Origin: Topomyia yanbarensis
Taxonomy: Eukaryota > Arthropoda > Insecta > Diptera > Culicidae
Direction: 5' to 3'
Length of the DNA stretch: 64,000 nt
Assembly (NCBI RefSeq): GCF_030247195.1
Contig: NC_080671.1
Coordinates: 73,841,412 to 73,905,411, forward strand
A program made the translations under genes and the position numbers. This document shows positions 44,321 through 55,689 of the stretch, piece by piece. Each line of letters opens with the position of its first letter. Position 1 is the first letter of the stretch. The notes under the pieces are model-generated. The model had not been told where the DNA came from and searched no databases. It saw nothing but the letters and a program-made list of their open reading frames with translations.

Positions 44321-44547
44321 TTTTTTTTATTCATTTCGTTTATTTGATAGGCACAAATGCGTTAGCTTGGCGGTGCCAAATGCTTGTGTTTTTACATTTT
44401 GGATATCTTAAAACTAGGAGGTTACAATGTTGAAATATTTTGTTTACAAAGGAAAAAAAAAAGTTTACAGCTATCTTAAGACTAGAAATAAGATTCAATA
44501 TACAAGAGAGGGCCAAAAGATTTTTTTATGAAAAAATTTAAAACAAG
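44321..44547 (-). mobile_element. Tail-only copy of the I-clade element with 18-bp target duplication
   Basis: Minus-strand copy of the last part of the 3' UTR (corresponding to about 36740-36955) including the poly-A end, seen here as poly-T at 44321. GGATTATTATCAGTATAT flanks it exactly on both sides (44303-44320 and 44548-44565). It is an extreme 5' truncation made by target-primed reverse transcription. Confidence 0.92.
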
Positions 44548-45659
44548 GGATTATTATCAGTATATGATTGAGAGACAATTTTATCACCGCTCATAATGTT
44601 CTTATAGCACATAAATTCAAGTAAAAGACATTAAATGAAAATATTTACCACGCAAACGTACTTTACCTCCGAGCAGAACATTTTGCTTGGAACATCAATG
44701 AATTTTTCCAATATAAACGAATCTGAATAACCCTTTTTACCGGGGGCGATTATGACGACTATATCGTCGGTGTGGGACATAAAGCTTTACGTCACATATA
44801 ATGCAATTGAGCTTCAAACATGCATGCATACCGTCATCATCATCTCGTACAGTTGTTTGGAGTCACTTGGGACTCACAACTCGGCAGAACACCGTATGTA
44901 TTACCTGTAGTCACATGATAGTCTAAAGTGGATATAGAATATCATAGAACATGGTACAAACATACCATTGTGGGCAGCCTACGTTCACGGTGCAGAATAA
45001 AAACGAAGCCGTTTATTGCGGGTCAGTGCCATCGGGCGAAATGCAAAAACCAAACCAAAATTGGAACACCTATTGAATATGTAAAAGAGTGTTGTACGTA
45101 GACCGTACCACAATAGGATGTAGTTTGGGTTTGATTTCGAAGGTGGAAGCAATGCATCACTCAGACTTCGTCCCTGGTGGATTACCGGTTAGACAGTGGC
45201 GTGGCGAAGCGTCGGCTTCACCAGATTTTTCTACCTCTGGATATCCTCCAGTCAAGCCGAGTGCATGTCGAGAAGTCATAAAGGCTCGCTGGCTCCGGTA
45301 TGGGCTTTTTGTGATAGGAGGAAATGCAGTACCTACTCATTTAAGTTGAACGAGCTTTCACAGTTCTCATCCTTCGTGTACATGCTGAGGAAGGGGTCTC
45401 CGATACATAAAAAAGTAAACAATTTCCTTTTCATCGGAACTGGGCACGAGCATTCGATAGGAGCAATGTTAAAATGAAGAATACTTTATTACTTTTTTAT
45501 ACAATTACTTGTTACGCATTTTTTAATGTAATGCGAAAAGGACGTATGTATTATGCATAAAAAATGTTTTTCTTTGAAACTCCAATTCTACGAAGCTACA
45601 TTGGGAGGCTTTTGAGAATTGCAAAAAAATAATGACGCTCTTCATAATTTAAAAATATA

Positions 45660-45976
45660 TATAGGGTTTCATTTTAGCACCTCTATTCATCCCACCCATT
45701 TGAACACATTAGTTAGAGCAGTGTCTGCTGTCTCTATTCAGCGCATTAGCTCAAATGGTAGGATGAATAAGGGTGCGTTGTACTCGACTTTTCGCTTCGC
45801 TCAAACGCAAATATTTTGCATTTTGCAAGCGAGATTTTTTTTATTGATTTGTATCTTAGGAACGAAGCAAAGATGTTGACACCTATTTAAGCACAATCCC
45901 CACTGTAAGCCGAGTTATCAGCGAAATAGTGTGACAACGTGACTAATGAGATGAATAAGGGCTCGTCTACCCTATA
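45660..45976. mobile_element. MITE with AATATAGGGT-type ends
   Basis: The left ATATATAGGGTTTCATTTTA...CTATTCATCCC faces a right end that reads AATATAGGGTAGACGAGCCC...TATTCATCTC on the other strand. GATGAATAAGGG recurs inside. Non-coding. Confidence 0.5.
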
Positions 45977-46129
45977 TTACAGTTTCTATGTCAGATCGTC
46001 TACACACTTAAATTTCATTACCTACCAGTAGGTAGTTTTAATCTGCTATCCTTGTTTCGTACAATGGAACAATAATTGTATTCTTCATTTAATGACTTTT
46101 GTTGAAATACACACTATTTTTTGTATTTT

Positions 46130-46440
46130 GTTTGAGCAAAATATTTTACTGAAACCTTTCCAGCAAAAAGGATTTGCTAAGAGCTCAGCTTTGCCATTTT
46201 TGTGTCGCTGATTTTTAGTAAAGTCTATTATTTTTCCGAAAATCAGCAAATCTATAGAATTTGATTGCTGAAACAAGCATTGAAAAAATGGAAATATTTC
46301 TAGTTTCAGTAAACCAAATTGACAGTTCAGCAAATTTTGACTGCTTTGAATTGCTGAAATTTCAGCGAAATATTTTTTTGCTGGCTGGTAATATTGCTGA
46401 TATTTCAGCTCAACAAAATTCACCAAAATTTTGCCGATAT
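46130..46440. repeat. TTTCAGCAAA-rich inverted-repeat tract
   Basis: Variants of TTTCAGCAA and its complement TTGCTGAAA occur many times on both strands, giving overlapping ORFs on each strand (46085-46528 minus, 46261-46452 plus). Looks like a degenerate non-autonomous element. Confidence 0.45.
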
Positions 46441-46879
46441 TGCATACAGTAAGTCGACCAGTGCACTGTCTATTAAAGCATAAGAGTCCCATTTTGGAAA
46501 ACAGCAAGCAGAGAAAAACGCTGTTCAAGATTTATATTTTCATTAAGCCTTATTATAGGACAACCATAGTTTGGTATTTTTTTCGACATTTTCTAAACAA
46601 ACCTGGTAATCTTATTTGTACATTGTGAAACAGTGGAAAAGCAGAATACAAACCAGCAGATAACTCATTTTCGACAAAAATCAATATGCTTTTATGGGCA
46701 GTGTAGCTGTTGAATTTTCATACAAAAGATTGAGAATTAACGGAGTTAACAGAACATTATTATTATTATATTCATTAAGGTTTTAACCACTAAGGGTCAA
46801 TCGCCTTGAAAAAGGGAGTCATTACATTGCATACGTTACATAGTTATGGGGTTCTTCGCTTAGATATTGCACTCGGTGG

Positions 46880-47290
46880 CGACAGCACGCAGGTAGGGTA
46901 GCGAAAGAACCTCCCCAATACCCGGTCTGGGTGGCCCTTTGATTGATAGTGGTAGATGGGCTGGTAGCTTGTAGTCGATAGAGCCGCGTCAGAACCTCCC
47001 TAGCAGCCAGTCCGGGTGTTGCGGAGGTCCCACTGAGCAATGGTCGTACATGGGTTGGCAGATTGTAGTTGAAAGGGCCGTGGAAGAACCTCCCTAGCAC
47101 CCAGCCCGGGTGTGGCGGAGGGCCCGCTGAACAATGGTGATCGATGAGCTAGCATGTTGTGGCTGATTGGGAGCCACGGGAGAGCCTCCACAGCGTCTAC
47201 TCGGGATGAGACGGACGGACCCCTAAGTGATGGTGGTAGGTATGGTGTTTGAGACCAGTACCGTGAGTCTCGAATTGCAAGTCGGGCACA
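46880..47290. repeat. GC-rich tandem array, about four units of 80-100 bp
   Basis: AGAACCTCCC(T/C)A... recurs near 46908, 46990 and 47088 and as AGAGCCTCCACAGC near 47180, each followed by CCCGGGTGT-, GGCGGAGG- and TGAGCAATGGT-like phrases. It is far richer in G+C than the surroundings. It may be the 5' UTR array of the LOA/I-like relic that follows at 48090, since the Transib-like element between them inserted later. Confidence 0.6.
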
Positions 47291-47313
47291 TTGAAGGGTT
47301 GACGCGGGTGATG

Positions 47314-47968
47314 CACAGTGTTTTAAAACGTCGTTTTCGTGCTCAAAATTAATAGCGTCTAAACCGTTAACTTTAGAAGTCGAAAACGCGTCGACTAACA
47401 ATTGGGCGACTATATAAAAGTAAAAAGTTAGTACTTTCAGTATGTTATGATGTTGTTTGCTCCTTTAGCTCCTTAACGAGTTATTTAAGGTGGAAGTGAC
47501 CCCAAAAATATCGTAAAATTTAGAATATTTTTTTTTAAAATTCAACAGATAAGAAGTAACTATGTTCAAAAATATGTGTTTCGATACCGCAAACAACTTT
47601 GTGGAAGATTCTAAGAAGATAGGAGAATGTCTAAAAAAGTTATCCTGAAAAAAACTAATTCTAAATGGTCTTCCACATAATATGTTCTATAACTTGTAAA
47701 CTATTAAAGATAGATATATGGTGTCTTCAGTAATTTCTTTTGTAGTAATATTTGCTACAACTTTGCCGAAGACACAAAGTCTCTATCTTAATTAGTTCGG
47801 AAAATAAATTTCGTATATCACTTATAGGTGAATTAATCACTGTACGGTATACTTCTGCGGATGTGCAATTATAAGAGAAACAACTTCTCTGAACAAACTA
47901 TACTTCTAAAGTTAACGGTTTAGACGACATTAATTTTGAGCACGAAAACGACGTTTTAAAACACTGTG
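47314..47968. mobile_element. Transib-like non-autonomous element, CACAGTG ends
   Basis: Terminal inverted repeats of about 66 bp with very few mismatches, both beginning CACAGTGTTTTAAAACGTCG. A 5-bp target duplication TGATG flanks the element (47309-47313 and 47969-47973). Five-bp duplications and CACWRTG-type termini are characteristic of Transib transposons, the relatives of RAG1. No transposase ORF in 655 bp, so it would need one in trans. The class call is inference from ends and duplication length. Confidence 0.7.
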
Positions 47969-48089
47969 TGATGGTGTGGGTATGGGTGATCTTTGTGTGT
48001 CCTACCGGTAGGCGCGAGAGTGGTCTTTGTTCCCTACGGTTTTCGCGCTCTGTCCACTTCTCAAGATCTCTTTACCTTCTGAGGGTAGC

Positions 48090-49500
48090 CTCGAACGTTC
48101 CTCCAGTGGACGATGAAGTGCTCGGAGGCTTTCACTTTCACTTATCACTACAGTTGAGCCCTACAGCTAATGCAATTGGTCAACAGTTTGCCCTTCTTTC
48201 TGGGGATTCATATCTCCCACCTACCTTCCTTAGAATGAAGACGACAATAGAAGCCAACCCTACAACATTCAGTCCAGGCGCTAGCCAGGACTACAACAAA
48301 CCTTTCACTGGAGTAGAACTAGCCTCTGCGTTGAGCACTGCAAAGGGCAACTCTGCCGGACTCGATAACGTTGGTTGTAATGGCATTATGGGAATATAAG
48401 AAAGCGGGTCCTTCCCAGACAGCTGGAGAACCGCTCAGACGATTCGCATTCCGAAGAAATGCGAGGGAGCTGGAATCTGTACTACCAGAACGGGATTGAC
48501 AGAATCGAGGCTGTTCAACGCAGGTTCATACGCTTCGCCCTTCGACATCTCCCATGGCGAAACAGATTTCAGCTGCCGAGCTATGAAAACCGTTGCCAGC
48601 TAATACACCTCGATACACTCAGCATTCGGAGGGACTACTCTCGAGCCCTGTTCGTCTCGGACTTACTCTCTGCCAGAGTGGATTGCCCTACAATCCTCGG
48701 GCGTCTGGATCTTCAAGCCCGCGTTCGAGCTCTACGTAATAACTCTCTTCTGCGAGTTCCGTTAGGGAGAACCAACTATGGTTGCCAGAGCGCTGTCCGG
48801 TAACAGCGAATTTTTAACAGTGTGGCGACGGCCTTTGACTTCAACCGGACGCGGAATGCGATAAAAGCGAAAATGTTGGCAATTTTAAAATGTAATTAGT
48901 TTAAGAAACCACCATTGGGGCCAAGGGGCCTGTTGTTGAAGGTAATAAACATAAATTGGGAGCCCAAATGACTTCCGACCCATCAGTCTTCTCCCCTGTA
49001 TTGGGAAAACGATGGAAAGAATGGTAAATAGACGCCTGATGACCCTCCTCGAGGAACAAGATCTTCTCGACCATCGACAGTTCACATTCCGTAAGGGACT
49101 CAGCACAGGCTCATATAAGCTGCATCGGTGAAATATTAAGTGACGCCATAGCCAACGACTTGCATGCAGACATCGTCATCCTAGATCTCGCCAAGGTCTA
49201 CAACACGGTATGGCGTGAAAGAGTACTGCGCCAGCTGCACCAATGGGGTGTTCGCGGAAACCTTGGCTGCTTCCTAAAGCAGTACCTTAGTGACCGAAGT
49301 TTTAAGGGTGGGCATTGGAGGAAAGCAGTCGAACCTGTTTCGGGAAACTAACGGGGTCCCCCAAGGGCCGGCCTCGGCAATCACGTTATTCTTCCGAAAG
49401 GGATATACGTGTTTGTCCGGAAGCTGTCTAAAATTATTGGGGTGGCTATCGACCGTTTATAGGAGTAGAATTCAGCCAGGCGTTTGCTGGGTGCTAATCT
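48090..49500 (+). pseudogene. LOA/I-like retrotransposon RT region, decayed and interrupted
   Basis: Frame pieces give the pre-RT linker (FALLSGDSYLPPTFLRMKTT, TGVELASALSTAKGNSAGLD), then FPDSWRTAQTIRIPKKC. After the nested fragment at 48471-48957 come NDFRPISLLPCIGKTMERMV, LEEQDLLDHRQFTFRKGLST, VILDLAKVYNTVWRERVLRQ, GGKQSNLFRETNGVPQGPAS. It has frameshifts, stops and no complete catalytic core (the Asp-Asp motif is missing), so it is dead. RTs with this NDFRPISLLPCIGK...LDLAKAYN pattern belong to I/LOA-type elements. Confidence 0.8.
48471..48957 (+). mobile_element. 5'-truncated CR1-like fragment nested in the LOA/I-like relic
   Basis: Encodes the CR1 C-terminus WNLYYQNGIDRIEAVQRRFI, LRHLPWRNRFQLPSYENRCQ, RVDCPTILGRLDLQARVRAL and FDFNRTRNAIKAKM, then a 3' UTR ending AATAAACATAAATT. 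GGGAGC flanks it on both sides (48465-48470, 48958-48963) and removal of the insert joins the host RT motif back together (to within a base or two of frame). It is from the same clade as the element at 16660-18755 but clearly a different family. Confidence 0.8.
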
Positions 49501-49732
49501 GAGTGTATTACAAATCTTCACCTTTCAGAGTGCAGGATAATTTTATAGAGATTAGAGCTAAGATTAGAGAGACAGAGGGGATGTATCACCAAAACTGAAC
49601 AAACATTTCTAACAATAGTTTTTGTAACATCATTACTCAAAAATCTGTGTATCTGAATATACATGCAAAAATCGGTTTAAAATTTGTTTTTGCGTAATTT
49701 TCGCCCTAAGCATTATTATAACATGTATTTTA

Positions 49733-50270
49733 CAAAGGATTCCCCGCGGGTCCGAAGAATACCATCCGCCAATCCGACCTACTAGACTGAGGCGCTAATT
49801 GGTTTCGCTGATCTCCTGTTTGTCCGAAAGTTGCAAGTTTTGCTCTTCTCTCCCGGTCACCATCTACGCCTTCTCACCCCTGTCCTTGATACAACTGCTT
49901 CTACACCGATTTTGGAAATAATCCCCCCTCTGAATATCTTGACCAAGCATAAGTCTCCGATAAAAAATCAAATTTGTATTCCGTATTCCTAGTTTTAAGA
50001 TATTTGTAATTTTACCTCTTTGTTAAAACTATTGTCCCCCATCTTGTAAATAGAATTGTATCCCTAGTTTTAAAACATCGGTGAAATTTTTCATAAATAT
50101 TTGTTTCCCCTTTTGTGTACCAAACTATATTGTTAGTTTTAAGATAACTGTAAATATTTCCTAAAAAACTATTACTATTGAATTCCTTGTTTTAAAATTT
50201 TTCATAAAAAATTTTTTTGCCCCCTCTCTTGTATATAGAATCTTATTTCTAGTCTTAAGATAGCTGTAAA
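49733..50270 (+). mobile_element. 3' UTR fragment of an I-clade element
   Basis: Follows 36262-36815 of the full-length element base for base with modest divergence (GGATTCCCCGCGGGTCCGAA, TTGACCAAGCATAAGTC, repeated TAGTTTTAAGATA phrases) and stops before the tail where the palindrome at 50279 begins. Older and both ends lost. Confidence 0.8.
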
Positions 50271-50278
50271 TTTTTTAA

Positions 50279-51413
50279 ATAATCATAGCTATTGCATACT
50301 ATGTTGCGTTTCGGCTTCGCCTCATCAGAAACCGACACTAACACAATGTCGGAATAGATTAGCGCCGGCTTGACGCAAATCCCTTAAAACTAAAACACAC
50401 TATGTGTTTCAATCAAACGACTGATCAAACGTGATGTCCCGTTCGAGCAGAAGTTCTGTTTATGCCGATGAGACACAAGTGAAGCCGAAACTTGTCTTGG
50501 CTTAGCAGGCCTATGCGAAAGCACTATGCTATATTTCACCCTATGGAGGAAAATTTGGTAAAAACCAAAATTTCTCACTAGGGTGAAAATTTGTTGGTAA
50601 AAACCAGTCTTTGTACAGGAGGGCACAAATCCTTATTTCATACTATGTTGCGTTTCGGCTTCGCCTCATCAGAAACCGACACTAACACAATGTCGGAATA
50701 GATTAGCGCCGGCTTGACGCAAATCCCTTAAAACTAAAACACACTATGTGTTTCAATCAAACGACTGATCAAACGTGATGTCCCGTGATGTCGTTTGATT
50801 GAAACACATAGTGTGTTTTAGTTTTAAGGGATTTGCGTCAAGCCGGCGCTAATCTATTCCGACATTGTGTTAGTGTCGGTTTCTGATGAGGCGAAGCCGA
50901 AACGCAACATAGTATGAAATAAGGATTTGTGCCCTCCTGTACAAAGACTGGTTTTTACCAACAAATTTTCACCCTAGTGAGAAATTTTGGTTTTTACCAA
51001 ATTTTCCTCCATAGGGTGAAATATAGCATAGTGCTTTCGCATAGGCCTGCTAAGCCAAGACAAGTTTCGGCTTCACTTGTGTCTCATCGGCATAAACAGA
51101 ACTTCTGCTCGAACGGGACATCACGTTTGATCAGTCGTTTGATTGAAACACATAGTGTGTTTTAGTTTTAAGAGATTTGCGTCAAGCCGGCGCTAATCTA
51201 TTCCGACATTGTGTTAGTGTCGGTTTCTGATGAGGCGAAGCCGAAACGCAACATAGTATGAAATAAGCATTTGTGCCCTCCTGTACAAAGACTGGTTTTT
51301 ACCAACAAATTTTCACCCTAGTGAGAAATTTTGGTTTTTACCAAATTTTCCTCCATAGGGTGAAATATAGCATAGCTATTGCATTTTTTGCAAAATGCAA
51401 TAGCTATGATTAT
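50279..51413. mobile_element. Compound palindromic element with nested inverted and direct copies
   Basis: Ends ATAATCATAGCTATTGCA and its complement. A block of about 145 bp (GTTGCGTTTCGGCTTCGCCT ... AACGTGATGTCCCG) occurs forward at about 50301 and 50644 and inverted at about 50793 and 51123. A second block (ATTTTCCTCCATAGGGTGAA and GGGCACAAATCC) is inverted and partly tripled. The centre is near 50787. Copies are nearly identical, so the rearrangement is young or kept alike by gene conversion. Three identical-looking ORFs (50390-50626 minus, 50929-51165 plus, 51273-51539 plus) are shadows of the repeat. Confidence 0.85.
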
Positions 51414-54400
51414 GCTATGGACCCACTGTGTGTTCAAATCACTCCACACCAGTTAAAAGCCAGTAAAAAGGCATTCGCATATCGAATGTCAGTATTGGAG
51501 CGTCCTATATGGGAAGATGAGGTAAAACGTACTCCCTAGACAAAATGCTTTCTTACTTTTATCAAAATTTCTGGAAAACAGTTGCATCTGAAGGAAGCTC
51601 GTTTTAGTATGTTACATTGCCAAAGTTTCATAATCGTATATCAATCGCAGCCTGGATATAAACAAAACACAATTATGTTCTCTTCCCGTATAATTATTGT
51701 GGCTCGTGTAATACGGATTTTGAATTCAAATAAATGCTGTTTTACCTTACATATCAGTGCATTCCTGTGTTATTTTACCGTTATTCGTTAATCTGACACA
51801 CTGTGTATGAAAATTCTACTGAATAAATAACTTTTTGTTAGATTTATATCTGTACTCCATTGGGGGACAAACACCCTCTTCTTAGTTCTGATTTTATTAC
51901 GGACATCGGGACGAAATCATAAATGGGGACGCTTAACATACGCCTATGATTTATTATTCGACAGGGCTTATATTGCTGAACAGAAGAATAATAAAATTAA
52001 CCATTATGTGTCCGACAGGGTACCCGGGCACCTTTTTAACAAACAGGGTACCCGGGCACCAAGAGTCTAACAAACAAACGAACATAGGAAAAGGTCAGGC
52101 ATCTCTGATTCTTACTTTGTTACTATTGAATTAATTTGCTTCATTGAACATAAGGCACGTACAAGTCCCCAGTGAACAAGCGTAAAACTTCCACGTGTTC
52201 ATACTCCTACAAAAGTCGGATTTGAGTGCCAAACCGTACGAGACACCATACCTCAATCTCAGTTTCGCAGAAAACTGTCAGTGCAAGCAAAAGAAAGTTT
52301 TACATCTCATGATGTTAGTACAGTACACGCTTCAAACAGAGCAAAAGCAGTCAATTTAAATTTATGCCGGGATAATGTGCCTTCTTTATCAACCACAGGA
52401 AGACAAAAGAAAGGGTGTTTGTGATTTGTTGTACAGCAAAAAATACATAGATAAAATATGAAAATTGCCGTTAAAGTCGGCATTATCTTTAAAATGAAAC
52501 CTAACTTATGGTTAGAAAAACTTTCACGGAACAAGTTTTTGTTGCTCATCAGTGCAAACTCAGCAAGTTATAGTCACGACTATGAAAATAATCGGAAACA
52601 TAGAACAGCAAACAATCTCGATTATCACAAGTACCACTTGCTACATCCTGATGCAACAAACTTCGTCCTGCGGCGGTGCTTCAAAGATTGTGTGCGGACG
52701 ACGAAAAATAATGTCACATTTGTTGTTGATGTTTTCGTGTTGCTTTTTATTTGAAAACTTCTGCGATACTGTGGATGTGTCGCACAAATTAGCTTCCATA
52801 AATGCACTAACTCTTTACTCCCCGCTTAAGTGCATTGACCTTAAAAAGGATATTACGTTATCCACTTTTAGACAACAAATTTATTGTTGCATTAAATAGA
52901 GTAAAGAGCCTATTTTGGTACTATTAGGAAGTGCATGCTGAATAATTTCATTATTTACGCTGCCTACAATCGATGAAATGCGTATACATTTGAAATACTC
53001 CTATTTGGACGTTCGTTTGAAAACTTGAATAGAATTTCCCAATTATTGCACTGTAATTTGAGTCATGCGTTGGACAAACATGGCAGATGCTACTCTAACT
53101 AACGGCTTCAAATGGGTAGGATGATAATAGAAGCAAGCTTTGCTCTCCACAGAGTTTTCGCACGAGTACAGTTTAATTTCAAAGCTTCTAAATGGTTCAA
53201 AAATACTTTATTCACGCCCATTATACTTCTGGAAATAATGACTTGGAATGTTATTTATTAATTTAAATCATCTTTATTCATTGCTTAATATCATTAGTTT
53301 TACTCATAAATGTCAAACATATTTAAGAGTTTTTGGTTACACAAGGCAAATACGAAGGTGTACCAGCGCAAATTCGATGTCGGATAAAAATGTTAACAGC
53401 GGTGAATGAATGAATAATCAATACTTACAACTTTACTCGACAGCATAAAAGTTCGGCAGTTCAATAAACCACTTTACAGGTTAACACTCTTCACCCATTT
53501 TCCGATTCTCACTGACATCATCTTAGTAATAATACTCAAATGCAGTAACGATAATCGTCATCCCCGGCATATAACTACTCAATATAGCACGTATATCGTA
53601 CCGCCTTTCATGTGCTATCTTGTTTCAATTGAATTTTAAATTCCAACGCATAAACAACTACAACTACATTAGGTATGGATTGCTCTTTTGTTATTTTTTC
53701 GATGAGTGATTCATACATCAGAAATAAGTATAGAGGAATTGGAATAAACCATAATCAAGACATTGTTTTTTTCTTGATAGAGAAACGTGCCTCTATAAAC
53801 GTGGAATAACTTTAGTTCCTAAAATCATATTGGAAGTTGGCACAAGAAAGCGGTAAAATGACGACCATGCCGTCATCAGTCGTTCATCTCGCCTCGTCAT
53901 CCACTTTAGTATTCCATTTATCGAGATCGGAATTTAATTTTCCTTTTCTCGATAAAACCACGATCTTATGTGCATGTGAATGAATGCTTATGCTCCGTTG
54001 ATTTGGCTGTATGCGAAGGATTATAGAAATTGAAATAATATGAGATGTATGTCGAACGGATACTTCAGCTGCATATTTTCCCATCGTTTAGCACTGGTTT
54101 AAGTCACGAGTTAACATTATACCAGTTTGTAGAGTAAGAAACGCAAATATGTTCCGAGATGGAATATTTGTTTGCATAGCGTTGTTTTCATATTTCATAA
54201 AAGGTGTGTGCGATGGTATGCAGTAGATCGCTGAATGACTCTTAGGCAACACATATGACCAAAATTGCCAATCTATACTGAAAGTTGTCCAACTAGATGC
54301 ACTATCCTGGGTATTTACAAGAGCTCTAGAATTATGCTACGAGGAGACGTAAAAACGGTGTTAAAAACACTATTTGTGTGAAATTACACGAATTTTAACT

Positions 54401-54439
54401 TTATCAAGTTATAGTATTGATATTTACACAATTTTTTTA
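51414..54439. other. Intron DNA of TMEM65, mostly unrecognised
   Basis: At 52014-52061 ACAGGGTACCCGGGCACC is present twice as a direct repeat 12 bp apart. Short ORFs at 52450-52900 overlap on both strands without recognisable motifs. No spliced gene found. Confidence 0.35.
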
Positions 54440-54685
54440 AGAAGAAATATAGCATGGTGCATATCACATTGGTTTGGTAAGCCGAACCAAGTTTCGATTT
54501 CGCTGTATTTCATTGGAATATCAGAACTTTTGCTCTAATAAGACATAGCATTTGACTAATCATTTCCATAAGAATACAAATTTTGTTTCCGTCTTGGGCC
54601 AAGCGTCAATCCGGCGTTAAATTAAATCGGATTCAAGTTAGTGTCGGATTCTGATGAAACGAAGTCGAAATGCAAACCATTACTT
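54440..54685. repeat. Another diverged unit of the 50.3-kb palindrome family
   Basis: AAATATAGCATGGTGCATAT, AAGCCGAACCAAGTTTCGAT, AAGCGTCAATCCGGCGTTAA, TTAGTGTCGGATTCTGATGA, AACGAAGTCGAAATGCAAAC follow the order of one arm of 50279-51413 with many substitutions. Confidence 0.65.
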
Positions 54686-54944
54686 TATTAAGAATAGTCA
54701 AGCTTTATAGGAAGTAATGTAATTGAATAATACTGATTGCATAATCGCATTTTTAACACGCACTTCTGTCATCTCCATTTTCACTAACCCGGCCCGTAAA
54801 AGTAACTTTCCAAAAACTAGAATCACTGTTCGAGTTTGTAAACCGATAATCCCACAGCCCTTTGAAATACACCTATAATCTGATCATCTCTTATAAAGCC
54901 AATCCATTATGCCATTCCACCGTCGTACCCAATGTCTAATAAAT

Positions 54945-55052
54945 CGTTGACCAGCCCGATAATCAAGTTACCTTTCCATTCGACAGTAACAAAATTAAAC
55001 ATTATATTAAATTTTGTTACTACCCAATGGGAAGGTAACCTATTTATCCGGC
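54945..55052. repeat. Hairpin element of about 105 bp
   Basis: GACCAGCCCGATAATCAAGTTACC...AGTAACAAAATT faces AATTTTGTTACT...GGTAACCTATTTATCCGGCTGGT around a loop of about 12 bp. It makes the plus ORF 54932-55198 and the minus ORF 54907-55203 mirror images, so neither is a gene. Confidence 0.7.
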
Positions 55053-55689
55053 TGGTAAAAAGCGATGCTACTTTCGTCGATTTTAGCGATATTCCTGCCA
55101 CCCCAACATTAAATAATAAAACCTTCTCGATTGGTAACATGCTCGATATTTTCATTCCAATTTTAAAGACGATAAAAGTTATTTTCGTGCAATTATAGCT
55201 CAAAACGGTGAAACCTAACCGTGGTATTATTTGTTCGTTTTACGATTTGCACCCCGTAGTGAAGACATGCTTTATAGTTTTCCTCAGTTACAACCAATCA
55301 AATATTTATCAAACTATATTCGCGAGCAGTAATAGGGGAGAATCGCTTAAAAGGTTAGTTGCGGTTGCATCACGAGGTTAAGGGGCTCAACAGTTCGTCA
55401 GCTAAAAAGAAAGACTGGCGAAATTTTATTTTTCCTTTCCATGGTCCTGTCATGAGAAAGTGGAAATCAGCGCAGCAAGCATCCCGGATTATTCGCTATT
55501 TCGCTTACTATTTGGATGATGATGGTCTTTCCATAAGATGAAACTAAGATACTTGCACGGAAAAAAAGTTCCCAAAATCGTGAATAAAGTTCAATAAATT
55601 CTGGAATAATCACGTTCCAGACAGGACCATGCACAAAACTCATGTGTCTTATAACTATGTTCAATTTCAATGTTTCAATTTACGCCTGC

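Noticed and set aside
45089..45477. Two overlapping plus-strand ORFs with a higher GC content
   Set aside because: No recognisable domain, no partner exon, and both frames are equally open; not supported as genes.
47314..47968. CACAGTG ends as real V(D)J recombination signals
   Set aside because: Insects have no V(D)J recombination, and no ACAAAAACC nonamer is at 12 or 23 bp; the ends fit a Transib-type transposon instead.
50390..51539. Three near-identical ORFs starting MPSCTKTGFYQQ
   Set aside because: They occur on both strands because the DNA is a compound palindrome; no domain, and the third runs out of the repeat into unrelated sequence.
51421..51539. Short open stretch ending KASKKAFAYRMSVLERPIWE as a possible last exon
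   Set aside because: No convincing acceptor or partner exon, and the upstream part belongs to the palindrome.
54907..55203. Mirror-image ORFs on both strands
   Set aside because: Produced by the 105-bp hairpin at 54945-55052; no start context, no motif.
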